From CAZIUL01 sp964542475 (GTDB lineage: Bacteria; Planctomycetota; B15-G4; CAYZWU01), in NCBI GenBank assembly GCA_964542475.1, contig CAZIUL010000015.1:18047-82046 (forward strand): 64,000 nt of DNA, given 5' to 3'. Below, one piece after another: positions 8,741 through 17,848 of the stretch (positions are counted from its first letter, which is position 1; each line of letters opens with the position of its first letter). Position numbers and translations under genes: made by a program. The notes under the pieces were generated by a model. It searched no databases. It was not told the DNA's origin and saw only the letters and a program-made list of their open reading frames with translations.

Positions 8741-10234
8741 ATGTTTAAAAAGATACTGATTGCCAACCGTGGTGAAATCGCTCTCAGGATAATCCGTGCC
8801 TGCCGCGAGATGGGAGTTAAATCGGTTGCCGTCTATTCGGAAGCGGACCGGAAAAGCCTGCATGTGCGATGGGCGGACCAGGCCTATTGTATCGGCCCTC
8901 CGCCTTCCAACGAGTCTTACCTGGATATGGGAAGGATCATCGACGTCGCGCTGGATTCGGGTGCTGAGGCCATACATCCGGGCTACGGATTTCTGGCTGA
9001 GAACGGGGAGTTTGCGGACGCATGTAAAGATAGAGGGCTGGTTTTCATCGGCCCAAGCGGTGATGTGATTCGCAAGATGGGGGATAAGATAACGGCCAGG
9101 GGGATAATGAAGGAAGCCGGGGTTCCGGTGATGCCCGGAAGCGGTGGGGAGATCGCATCGCACGAGGCTCTTATGATCGCTGCGGAGGAAGCAGGCTTTC
9201 CAATCATGATAAAAGCTTCCGGCGGCGGTGGCGGCAAGGGGATACGCATAGTCAAGAACCCGCGTGATCTCAACAACGCCTATGATATGGCCAAGTCAGA
9301 GGCCAAGAAGGCGTTCGGCAACTCCGCTGTTTACGTGGAGCGTTATCTGGAGAATCCGCGTCACATCGAGTTCCAGGTGATGGCTGACAGCCATGGCAAA
9401 GTGCTGCACTTTTGCGAGCGGGAGTGCTCTATTCAGCGCCGCCATCAGAAAATTATCGAGGAATCACCATCGCCCGCGATGGGACCGGGCCTGCGGGAGG
9501 AGATGGGCGAAGTCGCTGTTCGGGCCTGCCGATCCATCGGTTATCTGAACGCGGGAACCGTGGAGTTCCTGGTCGAAGAGACGGGGCGGTTTCATTTTCT
9601 CGAGATGAACACAAGGCTGCAGGTGGAGCACCCGATTACCGAGCAGGTCACGGGGTTCGATCTGCTAAAGCTGCAGCTCAAAGTCGCCGCAGGCGAAAAA
9701 CTCAACATTTCACAGGAGGACGTGAAAGTAAGCGGCCACTCAATAGAGGCCCGTGTATACGCGGAGGATCCGGACCAGGGGTTTTTACCATCGGTGGGTC
9801 GCGTGATCAACCTGGACCTGCCGGGCGGGGCCGGGGTTCGTGTGGATTCAGGCCTTTTCAAGGGTATGGATGTATCCCTTTTTTACGATCCCATGCTTGC
9901 CAAGCTGATTGTGACCGAATCCACACGCATCGGGGCGATAAGGCGGCTGAAGCGTTCGCTTGGTGAGTTTCATGTGAGTGGCGTGAAGACAAACATCCCC
10001 TTCCTGCTTGCCATCCTGGAGACCGAGTCGTTTTTGGTTGGCGAGTACCATACAGGATACGTTGAGAAGAACCTGGATAATATTCTGAAAAAGGATGGGC
10101 CCGAGCATGAGGTGGATGTGGCGTTGATCGCGGCTGCCCTGGCCCATGTCTTGAAGAGAAACGCTACGCGGAAGGCAGACCGGAGCGAACATTCCGGCAG
10201 AGGATGGGTGGACGCGTTCAGACCCCTGCATTGA
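8741..10234 (+). CDS. biotin carboxylase subunit of acyl-CoA carboxylase
   Basis: This ATP-grasp enzyme carboxylates biotin on the carrier protein using ATP and bicarbonate. It starts with FKKILIANRGEIALRIIRAC and has the glycine-rich ATP loop KASGGGGGKGIRIV, ERDCSIQ-like RECSIQRRHQK, EMNTRLQVEHPITEQVTG and the C-terminal ARVYAEDP. At 497 residues it is about 50 longer than AccC; the extra C-terminal residues are not recognised and do not contain a biotin site. It lies 69 bases after pccB, and the carrier gene follows with its start just past this stop. The three genes probably form one operon encoding a propionyl-CoA-type carboxylase. Confidence 0.93.
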   Translation: MFKKILIANRGEIALRIIRACREMGVKSVAVYSEADRKSLHVRWADQAYCIGPPPSNESYLDMGRIIDVALDSGAEAIHPGYGFLAENGEFADACKDRGLVFIGPSGDVIRKMGDKITARGIMKEAGVPVMPGSGGEIASHEALMIAAEEAGFPIMIKASGGGGGKGIRIVKNPRDLNNAYDMAKSEAKKAFGNSAVYVERYLENPRHIEFQVMADSHGKVLHFCERECSIQRRHQKIIEESPSPAMGPGLREEMGEVAVRACRSIGYLNAGTVEFLVEETGRFHFLEMNTRLQVEHPITEQVTGFDLLKLQLKVAAGEKLNISQEDVKVSGHSIEARVYAEDPDQGFLPSVGRVINLDLPGGAGVRVDSGLFKGMDVSLFYDPMLAKLIVTESTRIGAIRRLKRSLGEFHVSGVKTNIPFLLAILETESFLVGEYHTGYVEKNLDNILKKDGPEHEVDVALIAAALAHVLKRNATRKADRSEHSGRGWVDAFRPLH

Positions 10235-10251
10235 AAGGGCGGATGATACAA

Positions 10252-10755
10252 ATGAAATATTACGTTAGCATCGGCGACATGGAGTACGGGATAGAGTTGA
10301 CCGAAGAAAAAGACGGCTTGAAATGCCGAACTGATGACAAGGTATATGCAGTAGACCATGCCGAGATAGAGAAAGGTGCGAAGTACTCCGTCCTTATCGG
10401 CACAGAATCGTTTAATGTGAGCCTGGACTACACAGGCTCCAACATGGATCTCATAGTCGGCGGCCATCTCTACCATGCGGAAGTGATGGACGAACGCGAA
10501 AGGGGAGCAAAAGCGCTGGAAAAAATCCATGACCTGAAAGGCCCGCATGTGTTGAAGAGCATCATGCCGGGCATTGTGATCAAGGTCTTTGTCGAGGAGG
10601 GGCAGATTGTCTCGGCAGGCGACCCTCTACTTGTTCTTGAAGCGATGAAGATGGAAAACGAGCTCAAGGCGGAAAAAGAGGGGATTGTGACAAAGGTCCA
10701 TGTTACCGAAGGTCAGACGGTCAATTCGAGCGACCCTCTGGTTACTACAGAATAA
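10252..10755 (+). CDS. biotin carboxyl carrier protein of acyl-CoA carboxylase
   Basis: The C-terminal domain (about residues 95-168) is a biotinyl/lipoyl fold: IMPGIVIKVFVEEGQIV, then LEAMKMENELKAEKEG, with biotin attached to the Lys in AMKM. The N-terminal half (about residues 1-90) is beta-rich and resembles the region joining biotin carboxylase and carrier in fused alpha subunits. I chose ATG 10252 (MKYYVSIGD); ATG 10243 is three codons upstream, and the open frame extends further into the previous gene. The gene follows the biotin carboxylase stop by 17 bases. An 18-base perfect palindrome (CTAACTTTGCAAAGTTAG, 10759-10776) comes soon after its stop. Confidence 0.9.
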   Translation: MKYYVSIGDMEYGIELTEEKDGLKCRTDDKVYAVDHAEIEKGAKYSVLIGTESFNVSLDYTGSNMDLIVGGHLYHAEVMDERERGAKALEKIHDLKGPHVLKSIMPGIVIKVFVEEGQIVSAGDPLLVLEAMKMENELKAEKEGIVTKVHVTEGQTVNSSDPLVTTE

Positions 10756-10774
10756 ACCCTAACTTTGCAAAGTT

Positions 10775-10951
10775 AGCCCGCTTATTTCATCCTCTTCTGC
10801 TGCGGCACCGTAAACTGCACTGTGGCTGCGTTTCATGCCGGGAGACGATCCTCAACCTGTAAGAACAGGCCTGCGGTCGTCTCCTGACATGCGCCTTGCC
10901 ACATCACAGTTTACAGCTACCTCGCGACGAATAGTATGAAATAGGCGGGCT
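10775..10951. repeat. palindromic intergenic element, long form (ACCTCGCGAC family)
   Basis: The ends AGCCCGCTTATTTCAT (10775) and ATGAAATAGGCGGGCT (ending 10951) are inverted repeats with one mismatch and a length difference. Inside lie GTAAACTGCACTGTGG and CCACATCACAGTTTAC, also inverted, and a central GGAGACGA/TCGTCTCC pair. The element could fold into one long hairpin. The blocks CTCTTCTGCTGCGGCACC and ACCTCGCGAC recur at 36902-36970, and the right part recurs at 36401-36445. It separates two convergent genes. No coding potential was seen. Confidence 0.8.
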
Positions 10952-10972
10952 ATGGTAAAAAGCCATCTTCAA

Positions 10973-13885
10973 TCATTTCATCGAATCCAACTGCTCCTTA
11001 AGGCCATCGTTGTCCGGAAACTTATCGATAGCTTCTTTAATCGTTTTCATGGCCTCGTCCGGTTCTCCGGCCGCTTCCAGGGCATGGATGAGTGTGAGAT
11101 ATATATCAGGATCTCCAAAGGCAGGTGCTTCGATGAGAGAAAGCCCTTTTCGTGCGAGAAGAACAGCCTTCTTGGCGTTTTTCGATGATTCATCCTCGAG
11201 AAGGATCCGTGCCTGAAGGTTATTTATATATGGGTGAAGCGGTTTTATTTCTGTAACAGCTTCCAGCTCGTCGAGGATTTCTTTTGCAACTGTATAGTTT
11301 TTAAGCTCCAGCTCCCCATAGGCGATCTGATACTTGAGCCATGGATTGGGCCCCCATCTCAACAGACATTTTCTCAAGGTGTCCACTCCTCTGGCGTACT
11401 CGGAGATGTTGATCAACGAGGTTCCCAGCAACGAGTAAATCTGTGGGTCGGCGATTTCAAGCTCTTCCACCGCGGGAGCTAGAAAGGCCACGATGTCTTC
11501 GTACTTTTTCAGATAGGAAAGGGCGTATCCCAGGTTGACATAGTTTTTAACGGTTCTCATCCCGCCCACAACGGCTTCCCTCAGATACATGCTCGCTTCA
11601 TCATACCGTTCCAGCTTGATGTACAGATCCCCGAGCGATGACTTTACGGGGAGAGTCTGTGGAAGCTCCTTTATCTTTGATGCCGTTGCATCGGCCTTTG
11701 CCAGGTCGCCGGTCTCCTTGTAGATTTCGATCTGCATGAGCAGCGGTTCGGTCAGGTTCTGCTCAGAGCATTCAGCGGCAGCCTTCTCAAGGGCTACAAG
11801 GGCTTCTTCATAGTTGAAAAGCGATTTCAGCAGCTTGGCTTTGAAAAGATACGGAGCCGGGTCGTTTTTCTTTGATCTTTCGATCGCCTTTTCCAGAACC
11901 GCAAGAGCTTTTTCGTGTTCCATTTTCCGCTCAAACATCACTGCCCGGTACAACAGTGCCTTGTTTGAGATCTTGTCCTTTTCCTCGAGCTCATCGAGAA
12001 GCTCCGCTTCCTTGTCGAAGAGTTCGCCTATCCTGTATGCGTCCAAAAGTTTGTAGGCGGCGTGGAACTGCTCAGGATCGAGGTTCCATGCATCCTTATA
12101 GAATTCGGCGGCCTTTTCGTAATTTTTCTGACTCATGTAGAGGTCGCCGATCTGTGCGTTGATTTCCGGGGTGTTGACATTTTCTTTCAGCGATATCATC
12201 TCTTGAATCGCATTTTGCGGCCTATGAAGCATGGTGTTCAGCTGCGCAAGCCTGCTGTACAGCATGTTTTTGAGATCATCCGAATCCATGTTTAGGGCCG
12301 CGGGCTTGATCTGCTGGAACAGTTGAAGTGATTTTTCATACTGCTCCTGGCTATAGTAGAGTTCTGCTAGGCTTACCGCGGCCGTCAGGAAATTGGGCTC
12401 TATATTAAGCGCTTTGATGTATTCCTTTTCAGCATCCATGTAGATTTTGTTGTTGGCATAGATCTGTCCGAGTTGAAACCGGATTCTTGCACTGTTGGGA
12501 CAGACATCAACAGCCGCGTGGAACAACATATCGTCGCTTTCCCACTTCTTGGATTCATCGTGGGTTTTCTTGGCGTAAACGGATGCCAATGCGATTAACA
12601 TGATTGATGCGATGCAGGCGAATGTTTTTGAGTGCCTCGCTTTGGTCATTCCCGAACCGATGGCGAATATGCGGTCAAGGACGAGGCCTGCAATGAGACA
12701 AAAACCAAGGGATGGGAGGTACAGGAGCCGCTCCCCGAAGACCGTTCCGATCACGATGGTGATGTTCGAAACCACAAAAATGGTGATGAAATGCCAGAAT
12801 ATGCCGAAACTCAGGATCGGATTCCTTTTGAAGAGGAACAGCCCGATCACCACCAGGGCTGCTATGAAGCCTATGGCCACAATAACCGCACCTTCCCACG
12901 GGTTGGTGCTCAGGTTGATTGCTGCGAAAGAGTAGTCGGGCGAAAGCTCGATCGGCATGATCATTAGCCATATGCCTTTGGATAGCACTTTCAAGGCGGT
13001 GTACAGCTGCGTGGTGTACGAGTTGGCCGCTTCGATAATGTTGTCCATCGGAGATTTGATGGTGGGCGTCAGGTATCCGATCGCACAGTAACGTGCTGCG
13101 ATGTTCAGCCCGACCATTGCTGAGTAACCCAGGTACATGCCGAATCGGGCCGCAACGCCGAAAGGTCTCCGTCCGGCAAGGGCTTGAACAATGTCGTAAA
13201 GCACTATGACTCCGAGGAGTGTGATTACGTGTTCTTTCGTGAAGAGACCTGCCAGGTAGAACAGCAGGGAAAACAGGTAAGGCGCGAACCCGAACCTTTT
13301 TCCTTCATAGCTTGCTTTCAGATAGAAAATCAGTGACAGCATGAAAAACATTGTGCCAAAGAGCTCGCCGAACCCTGTAATGTAGGACACGGCCTCTGAG
13401 TGGATCGGGTGGCAGGCAAACAGAAGGGCCGTGAAAAAAGCCAGCCGGGGCGAGTTGAACAGCTTCAGAACAACGATGAACACAAACAGGCAGACGAGGG
13501 CATTGGTGAGGATGTTCAGCATGTGGAACGGCAGGGGATTTTGCCCGAATAGGTAGTATATCACTCCATATGCGCTGAGCATCAGGGGCCTGTAAAGAGC
13601 CTGCCCTTTAGGCTTGAAGAAGGCTTCGGTGAACTTGCCTTCGTGTGAGCGCTCCCAGTACTCCTGGCCGAAGAGCTTGAAAATCCCGGATGGGTTTTTT
13701 TTCAACGAAGTGATGGAAGCGTTTTCGGCGATGATGTGAACATCATCGTAGACCAGTTCGAAGTCACATGTCTGGAAGTAGAGGGCCAAGGAAACCAAGA
13801 ATACAAAAAGACCCGCGAGGATGGTGAATCGGTTTTTTTTTGCACTTGATGTTTCATCCGCGGCTATAAAATTCGATTCCGCCAT
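10973..13885 (-). CDS. TMTC-like integral membrane protein with C-terminal tetratricopeptide repeats
   Basis: About residues 20-440 form a multi-spanning membrane domain and about 450-970 a long array of TPRs (for example ALNIEPNFLTAAVSLAELYY, AAEFYKDAWNLDPEQFHAAY). The first loop carries an Asp pair in VYDDVH (residues 47-48), followed later by HPIHSEAVSYI. This layout matches the GT-C-like TMTC/DUF1736 family, whose eukaryotic members are O-mannosyltransferases using lipid-linked sugar. By analogy it may glycosylate exported proteins, with the TPRs recruiting substrate; that role is inference. It is monocistronic between a palindromic repeat and a convergent neighbour. Its presence fits the glycan genes at 28-36 kb. 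Confidence 0.85.
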   Translation of the reverse strand: MAESNFIAADETSSAKKNRFTILAGLFVFLVSLALYFQTCDFELVYDDVHIIAENASITSLKKNPSGIFKLFGQEYWERSHEGKFTEAFFKPKGQALYRPLMLSAYGVIYYLFGQNPLPFHMLNILTNALVCLFVFIVVLKLFNSPRLAFFTALLFACHPIHSEAVSYITGFGELFGTMFFMLSLIFYLKASYEGKRFGFAPYLFSLLFYLAGLFTKEHVITLLGVIVLYDIVQALAGRRPFGVAARFGMYLGYSAMVGLNIAARYCAIGYLTPTIKSPMDNIIEAANSYTTQLYTALKVLSKGIWLMIMPIELSPDYSFAAINLSTNPWEGAVIVAIGFIAALVVIGLFLFKRNPILSFGIFWHFITIFVVSNITIVIGTVFGERLLYLPSLGFCLIAGLVLDRIFAIGSGMTKARHSKTFACIASIMLIALASVYAKKTHDESKKWESDDMLFHAAVDVCPNSARIRFQLGQIYANNKIYMDAEKEYIKALNIEPNFLTAAVSLAELYYSQEQYEKSLQLFQQIKPAALNMDSDDLKNMLYSRLAQLNTMLHRPQNAIQEMISLKENVNTPEINAQIGDLYMSQKNYEKAAEFYKDAWNLDPEQFHAAYKLLDAYRIGELFDKEAELLDELEEKDKISNKALLYRAVMFERKMEHEKALAVLEKAIERSKKNDPAPYLFKAKLLKSLFNYEEALVALEKAAAECSEQNLTEPLLMQIEIYKETGDLAKADATASKIKELPQTLPVKSSLGDLYIKLERYDEASMYLREAVVGGMRTVKNYVNLGYALSYLKKYEDIVAFLAPAVEELEIADPQIYSLLGTSLINISEYARGVDTLRKCLLRWGPNPWLKYQIAYGELELKNYTVAKEILDELEAVTEIKPLHPYINNLQARILLEDESSKNAKKAVLLARKGLSLIEAPAFGDPDIYLTLIHALEAAGEPDEAMKTIKEAIDKFPDNDGLKEQLDSMK

Positions 13886-13991
13886 TTTTCAATAACTCCA
13901 GAGATGTTAATAAGTTGATTCAAAATGCCCTGCGCATGAAAGGCAGGGAACTGCGGGAAGCAAGGTTCGTGCTTTCAGAAACATGGAATAC

Positions 13992-14654
13992 CTACTTCAA
14001 GCCCATTTTTGCCAAGATATCGAGCGCTTCTTTGATCTTCGTTTTTTCCGCGAGGGGTTCCATGCTTACAATAATTTCTCTTACCTCATTCTTGTCAGCC
14101 CCCAGGTTCAGCGCCCCAACTATATGTGAATGGAGCTGTGTGGGAACTCCTGTTGTTGCCAGGGCGGCTACCGCGCAAAGCTCCCTGGTTTTGCCGTCGA
14201 GAAACGACCGTGAAAGCACGCGTCCGTACGCGTCCTCCAATACCCACTTATCGTACTGGGGATGAAGGGAATGTAAAGATTCCAGAACAGGTTCGGCATT
14301 TTTCTCGTAAACACGGTCAAATAGCCTTTTTCCTTTTTCAGCGCGGCTCATTCCGGATTCTTCTTTTTCAGTGTTCAGGAAAGTGCTGGCATCCAATCCT
14401 TTTTCTTCAGCTATCCGTGCGAAGACCATTAGCCCTGTGATTGCTCTGGGGAATCCGGCGAAAAGGTGGGCTTGGAGGAGGATTTCATGGATGTGAGAAG
14501 GGTGTACTCCCTTGTCCAAGGCGGAGTTGATCAGTGCCTCGAGCAGGTCGAACTCTCCGATGGAAACACAAGCCAGGACAGCACCGAGGGGAGCGCATGC
14601 CGGTTCGGCATCATCTTTAAGGAGGTGGTCGAAGATTGTTGGATCTTTATTCAT
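13992..14654 (-). CDS. carboxymuconolactone decarboxylase/AhpD-fold protein
   Basis: The 220-residue protein contains two CMD-like all-helical units, about residues 25-85 (VSIGEFDLLEALINSALDKG, HIHEILLQAHLFAGFPRA) and 140-205 (GKTRELCAVAALATTGVPTQLHSHIVGALNLGADKNEVRE). The second unit has the typical ELC...H arrangement, but there is no CxxC pair as in peroxidase-type AhpD. Roles in this family range from decarboxylation to thiol peroxidase support, and none can be picked here. No partner gene is evident; the neighbours point away or are unrelated. Confidence 0.85.
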   Translation of the reverse strand: MNKDPTIFDHLLKDDAEPACAPLGAVLACVSIGEFDLLEALINSALDKGVHPSHIHEILLQAHLFAGFPRAITGLMVFARIAEEKGLDASTFLNTEKEESGMSRAEKGKRLFDRVYEKNAEPVLESLHSLHPQYDKWVLEDAYGRVLSRSFLDGKTRELCAVAALATTGVPTQLHSHIVGALNLGADKNEVREIIVSMEPLAEKTKIKEALDILAKMGLK

Positions 14655-14998
14655 ACTGCTGGTCGAAGGTGTGTCCAGCTAATTGGTTATCCGTGTTTAC
14701 CAGAAGAATGTCGAAAAAAAGGCTTCTATCAGGGGCACGTGTTCCAGTCAATATGTTTTTTATATAACTTCGAAATGGCTTGACTTTCAACGTAATTTGA
14801 ATCAACTATAAACCTTTTTCTCATCTCTTCCGAGATGAATAAACAATGGTGCCTAGTTTAAAGGAAATGCAGTCTTTGAGAGGTTGGATCTGATACATAT
14901 CAACCGGTTTTTCAACTTTCTCTCAGGGCGGCTGGATCGAGCAGGGGCAAATCAAGCTCCAGTTCTTCATAAAGCTGTAATCGTGAAAGGATCTTCAG
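14655..14998. other. intergenic gap between divergent genes
   Basis: This 344-base stretch separates the CMD-fold gene (minus) from the PPIase-like gene (plus) and must hold both promoters. An AT-rich segment around 14775-14830 includes TTGACT and TATAAA, but the spacing is about 21 bases, so I do not call a sigma-70 promoter. I see no open frame with family features and no structured RNA. Confidence 0.5.
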
Positions 14999-16900
14999 AT
15001 GAGTATTGTTACAAGAACAGTGGTTATAGGCGGATTGGTTTCCATATTATTCATGTTTCTTTCGAATGATATCGGGGCCGCGTCCTTTACGGCTGGTGCG
15101 CCGGACCCGTTTAAATCCCAGCAGCAAGATGGGGGAGATGCGAAGATCAGGCCGCAGCCTCAGCAAGCACAGAGACCGCCCTCTTCGCTTGTTCAGGACG
15201 TCATGAAGCACCGCGGCGGTACTCCTTCCCCTTTTACCAGGTCGTATGACGAGCTGGTGTTGCTTGATCTGAACAAAGTGGATTACGATGCGGACGTGCT
15301 GGCCGAAGTCAACGGCATAAAGATAACGCGCGATGAATTCCGGAACAACGCCATCATGTTCGTGGGAGCCCTTGAGATAAACCGTTTTGTAACAGCAATC
15401 CTTGCGGAAATCGGGAGGGAAAAACGGATCGCCGAAGGGGCTGATCCCGCCGCTTTCGTGATTAACGACAAACTGGTGGAGGAGGAGGTGCTGAGTCAGT
15501 TCAAGATGCAGCAGCAGCAGGGGCAGATGTCGTCTGAGGTGACCATCGAGGAGTTCAAGGAAGGCATCGATAGCACCTACGGATGGGAGCGGTACTGCGA
15601 TATGATCGAGGCGATTCTTGCCTTCGGATTGGTTTATATCCCCGATCCTGAACCCAAGTCGGAAGCCGACCAGGAGGCAGCCGAAGAAGGTGGGGAAAAG
15701 GAGCTGGATCCTAACCTCCCGATTGGTGTCAACAATGAAGGTGAAAAGGTAAACATCAACATCCCCATGCTTACATGGAACGCCATGGGGCACTCCGAGC
15801 AGGACTTGAGGAGCAGGGACACCATCAACACGATGTATGGAAGCGGCCAGCCCATGAGCGGGATGTTGAAGCCGCAGTTTGTGCGTCTTGTCAAGGAGTC
15901 GCTTCTGAGAACACTGGATGTCGAGTATTTCTATTCCGACAGCCTGAAACCGGGCCTGTTTCTGAGGATTGAGGACAAGGAACTCCCTCTGGATGACATT
16001 TATTCCGTTATGTATGATAAGATTTCCCAGCAGGACAAACAGCTGACGCTGCGCGAAATCCTGCTCATGAAGTCGTTGGACAGCGCTCTGCTTGATGCGG
16101 GATTCTATTTGACAGATGATGAGTTAGAGGCGGCATTCAAAGCTCACCAAGGCGACTACGCCGGCACAATTTTTCCCCTCGAATTCATGATCCAGCTTTA
16201 TGGCTACTTCAACATGGACAGGTACAAGAACATATACCGCCGCAGGGCGGGATTCGAAAAAATGATCGCGGATCAGATGAAAGATGACAAGGAGTTGAAA
16301 GAAGGCGAGGTATCGAAAGAAGACTCGGTTTTGAAAGCGTTTTACGAAGGGCCGGCAAAGCTCTTTTATGAAAACGGATCTGTCAAGATCCAGGTTATAT
16401 TCGCCGGTATCTTTGATCAGGCCGAGAAAAAGTACCGCGAGAACGGTTATGCCTGGGCCCTGGAAAGAATCCAGAACGCTCTTGCTGAAATCGAAGGGGG
16501 CAAGGAGTTCGATGAGGTGGCCAAAAAATTCGAAGGCGAAGGCGGGATATTCACAACCTACGACTTCAACCTGCTTAATCGGCGGGAACTCAGGATGACG
16601 CTCAATGACTCGTCGAAGAGCGCCCTGTTGTCAGGATATTCTCTTTCGGATTACATCTTCTACCGAAGCGTGCCCGGCGAGATTATCGGGCCTGTTGTCA
16701 AGGAATGGTCCGATCTTGGCAACCCATCGCGTAAAGGTGTTTATCTCGTGAATGTCGTGGACTTTTTCGCCTCACAAAAGATCACGCCTTATGAGCAGCG
16801 GAAGGAAATGGTTAAAATCGATTATCTCGATCAGAAGTTCATATACTGGGCTCAGGAGGCACTGAAAGAGGCTGATATCAAGCTGACACTCAAGAACTGA
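14999..16900 (+). CDS. exported SurA/PpiC-like peptidyl-prolyl isomerase-type protein
   Basis: The 633-residue protein begins with a signal peptide (VVIGGLVSILFMFLSNDIGAA) and a Gln/Pro-rich linker. About residues 105-180 look like a SurA N-terminal chaperone region (LAEVNGIKITRDEFRNNA). About residues 460-600 resemble a parvulin domain: KIQVIFAGI, ALAEIEGGKEFDEVAKKF, GEIIGPVVKEW, GVYLVNVVDF. The parvulin part is divergent, so catalytic activity is uncertain and a chaperone role is possible. It would act in the periplasm on outer membrane proteins; this is inference from the family. The lipM gene follows after 33 bases on the same strand and may be cotranscribed. Confidence 0.75.
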   Translation: MSIVTRTVVIGGLVSILFMFLSNDIGAASFTAGAPDPFKSQQQDGGDAKIRPQPQQAQRPPSSLVQDVMKHRGGTPSPFTRSYDELVLLDLNKVDYDADVLAEVNGIKITRDEFRNNAIMFVGALEINRFVTAILAEIGREKRIAEGADPAAFVINDKLVEEEVLSQFKMQQQQGQMSSEVTIEEFKEGIDSTYGWERYCDMIEAILAFGLVYIPDPEPKSEADQEAAEEGGEKELDPNLPIGVNNEGEKVNINIPMLTWNAMGHSEQDLRSRDTINTMYGSGQPMSGMLKPQFVRLVKESLLRTLDVEYFYSDSLKPGLFLRIEDKELPLDDIYSVMYDKISQQDKQLTLREILLMKSLDSALLDAGFYLTDDELEAAFKAHQGDYAGTIFPLEFMIQLYGYFNMDRYKNIYRRRAGFEKMIADQMKDDKELKEGEVSKEDSVLKAFYEGPAKLFYENGSVKIQVIFAGIFDQAEKKYRENGYAWALERIQNALAEIEGGKEFDEVAKKFEGEGGIFTTYDFNLLNRRELRMTLNDSSKSALLSGYSLSDYIFYRSVPGEIIGPVVKEWSDLGNPSRKGVYLVNVVDFFASQKITPYEQRKEMVKIDYLDQKFIYWAQEALKEADIKLTLKN

Positions 16901-16933
16901 CCTTGGACATCGACTAGGCAGGCAGTTGTTTAA

Positions 16934-17710
16934 ATGGAAAAGAGCCGGTCCATCTCCTGGTGCCTTTTCGATTCAGGGCCGGGTCATCCTTGCATGAACA
17001 TGGCCATTGACGAGGTAATGCTGTACCGATGGCCCGGAACCCCGGTTCTGCTTCGCCTATATTCATGGACCCCCCCCGGCCTGAGCCTCGGGTATTTTCA
17101 ACGGTATGGCCGAATGGAAGGAGAAGACGCGGTCCGGGAGTGTGGCGCTGTTGTGACCCGGCGGATCACGGGCGGGGATGCTATCCTGCACTTCGAAGAG
17201 CTGACCTTTTCCCTGGTGGGAGAGGAGGGGACGTTTCCTTTCAACGGTCCGGTCAAGTCCTCATATCATCGAATCCATGATGCTGTTGCCCTGGGCCTGG
17301 AGGAGCTCGGGATCTCCGCGCAAATGCGGAAACCTCCTGCTCCGGCAAAAAAGAGTGATACGGCGCGCGGCGAGAACGGCCGATGCTTCTACAATGTAAC
17401 CGGGTATGACCTTGTTTGCGGTTCTTTGAAAATTGTGGGATCGGCACAGAGGCGGGTCGGTGGAAAGGTACTGCACCACGGCTCCATCCCCCTTGCCAGG
17501 AACCCGCTGACGCCGGAAGCCGCGGACTTGTCCGGGCTTGCCGGACGCTCGATAACAGGAACTGAAGCTGCGGAGGCTGTAAGAAGCGGCTTTGAAAAGG
17601 CGTTCGGATTACACTTCGAACAGTGGAAGCCTGATGCATCTTATGTCGATGACTATAAAAAGTTTGCGGATGGCAAGTACGCGTCACAGCAGTGGATCAA
17701 GCGGAGGTGA
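16934..17710 (+). CDS. lipM: octanoyltransferase LipM-like (lipoate-protein ligase A fold)
   Basis: The protein would transfer octanoate from acyl carrier protein to a lipoyl domain, probably GcvH. It has the lipoyl ligase signature TRRITGGDAILH (about residues 75-86). GRCFYNVTGYDL supplies a Cys at residue 151, at the place of the catalytic Cys150 of B. subtilis LipM, and LKIVGSAQRR supplies the conserved Lys. The 258-residue length lacks the C-terminal accessory domain of LplA, which favours an octanoyltransferase over a lipoate ligase. It converges on gcvPB, and the gcvH product three genes away carries the lipoylated Lys. LipA, needed to insert sulfur, is not in the window. Confidence 0.82.
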   Translation: MEKSRSISWCLFDSGPGHPCMNMAIDEVMLYRWPGTPVLLRLYSWTPPGLSLGYFQRYGRMEGEDAVRECGAVVTRRITGGDAILHFEELTFSLVGEEGTFPFNGPVKSSYHRIHDAVALGLEELGISAQMRKPPAPAKKSDTARGENGRCFYNVTGYDLVCGSLKIVGSAQRRVGGKVLHHGSIPLARNPLTPEAADLSGLAGRSITGTEAAEAVRSGFEKAFGLHFEQWKPDASYVDDYKKFADGKYASQQWIKRR

Positions 17711-17783
17711 TAGAACGGCTCTTAGCCAGTAGGCCCGAGGCCTTAGCCGCCTCTTGAAAGGGTTGGTCGATGCGGTGTGAGTT

Positions 17784-17833
17784 CGTTTACGGCGCCGCTC
17801 TGTCGGTGCCTCTTTTCTTTTCTGAATCCTTAA
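17784..17833. repeat. dispersed intergenic palindromic element, copy 2 (short)
   Basis: TCGTTTACGGCGCCG...CGGTGCCTCTTTTCTTTTCTGAA matches the block order of the copies at 6230 and 61329, but lacks the inner GGCGGCA hairpin. GGCGCCG and CGGTGCC can pair. It lies between the convergent lipM and gcvPB genes, where it could also serve as a weak terminator. Confidence 0.5.
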
Positions 17834-17848
17834 CCCTGAGCCCTTCTT

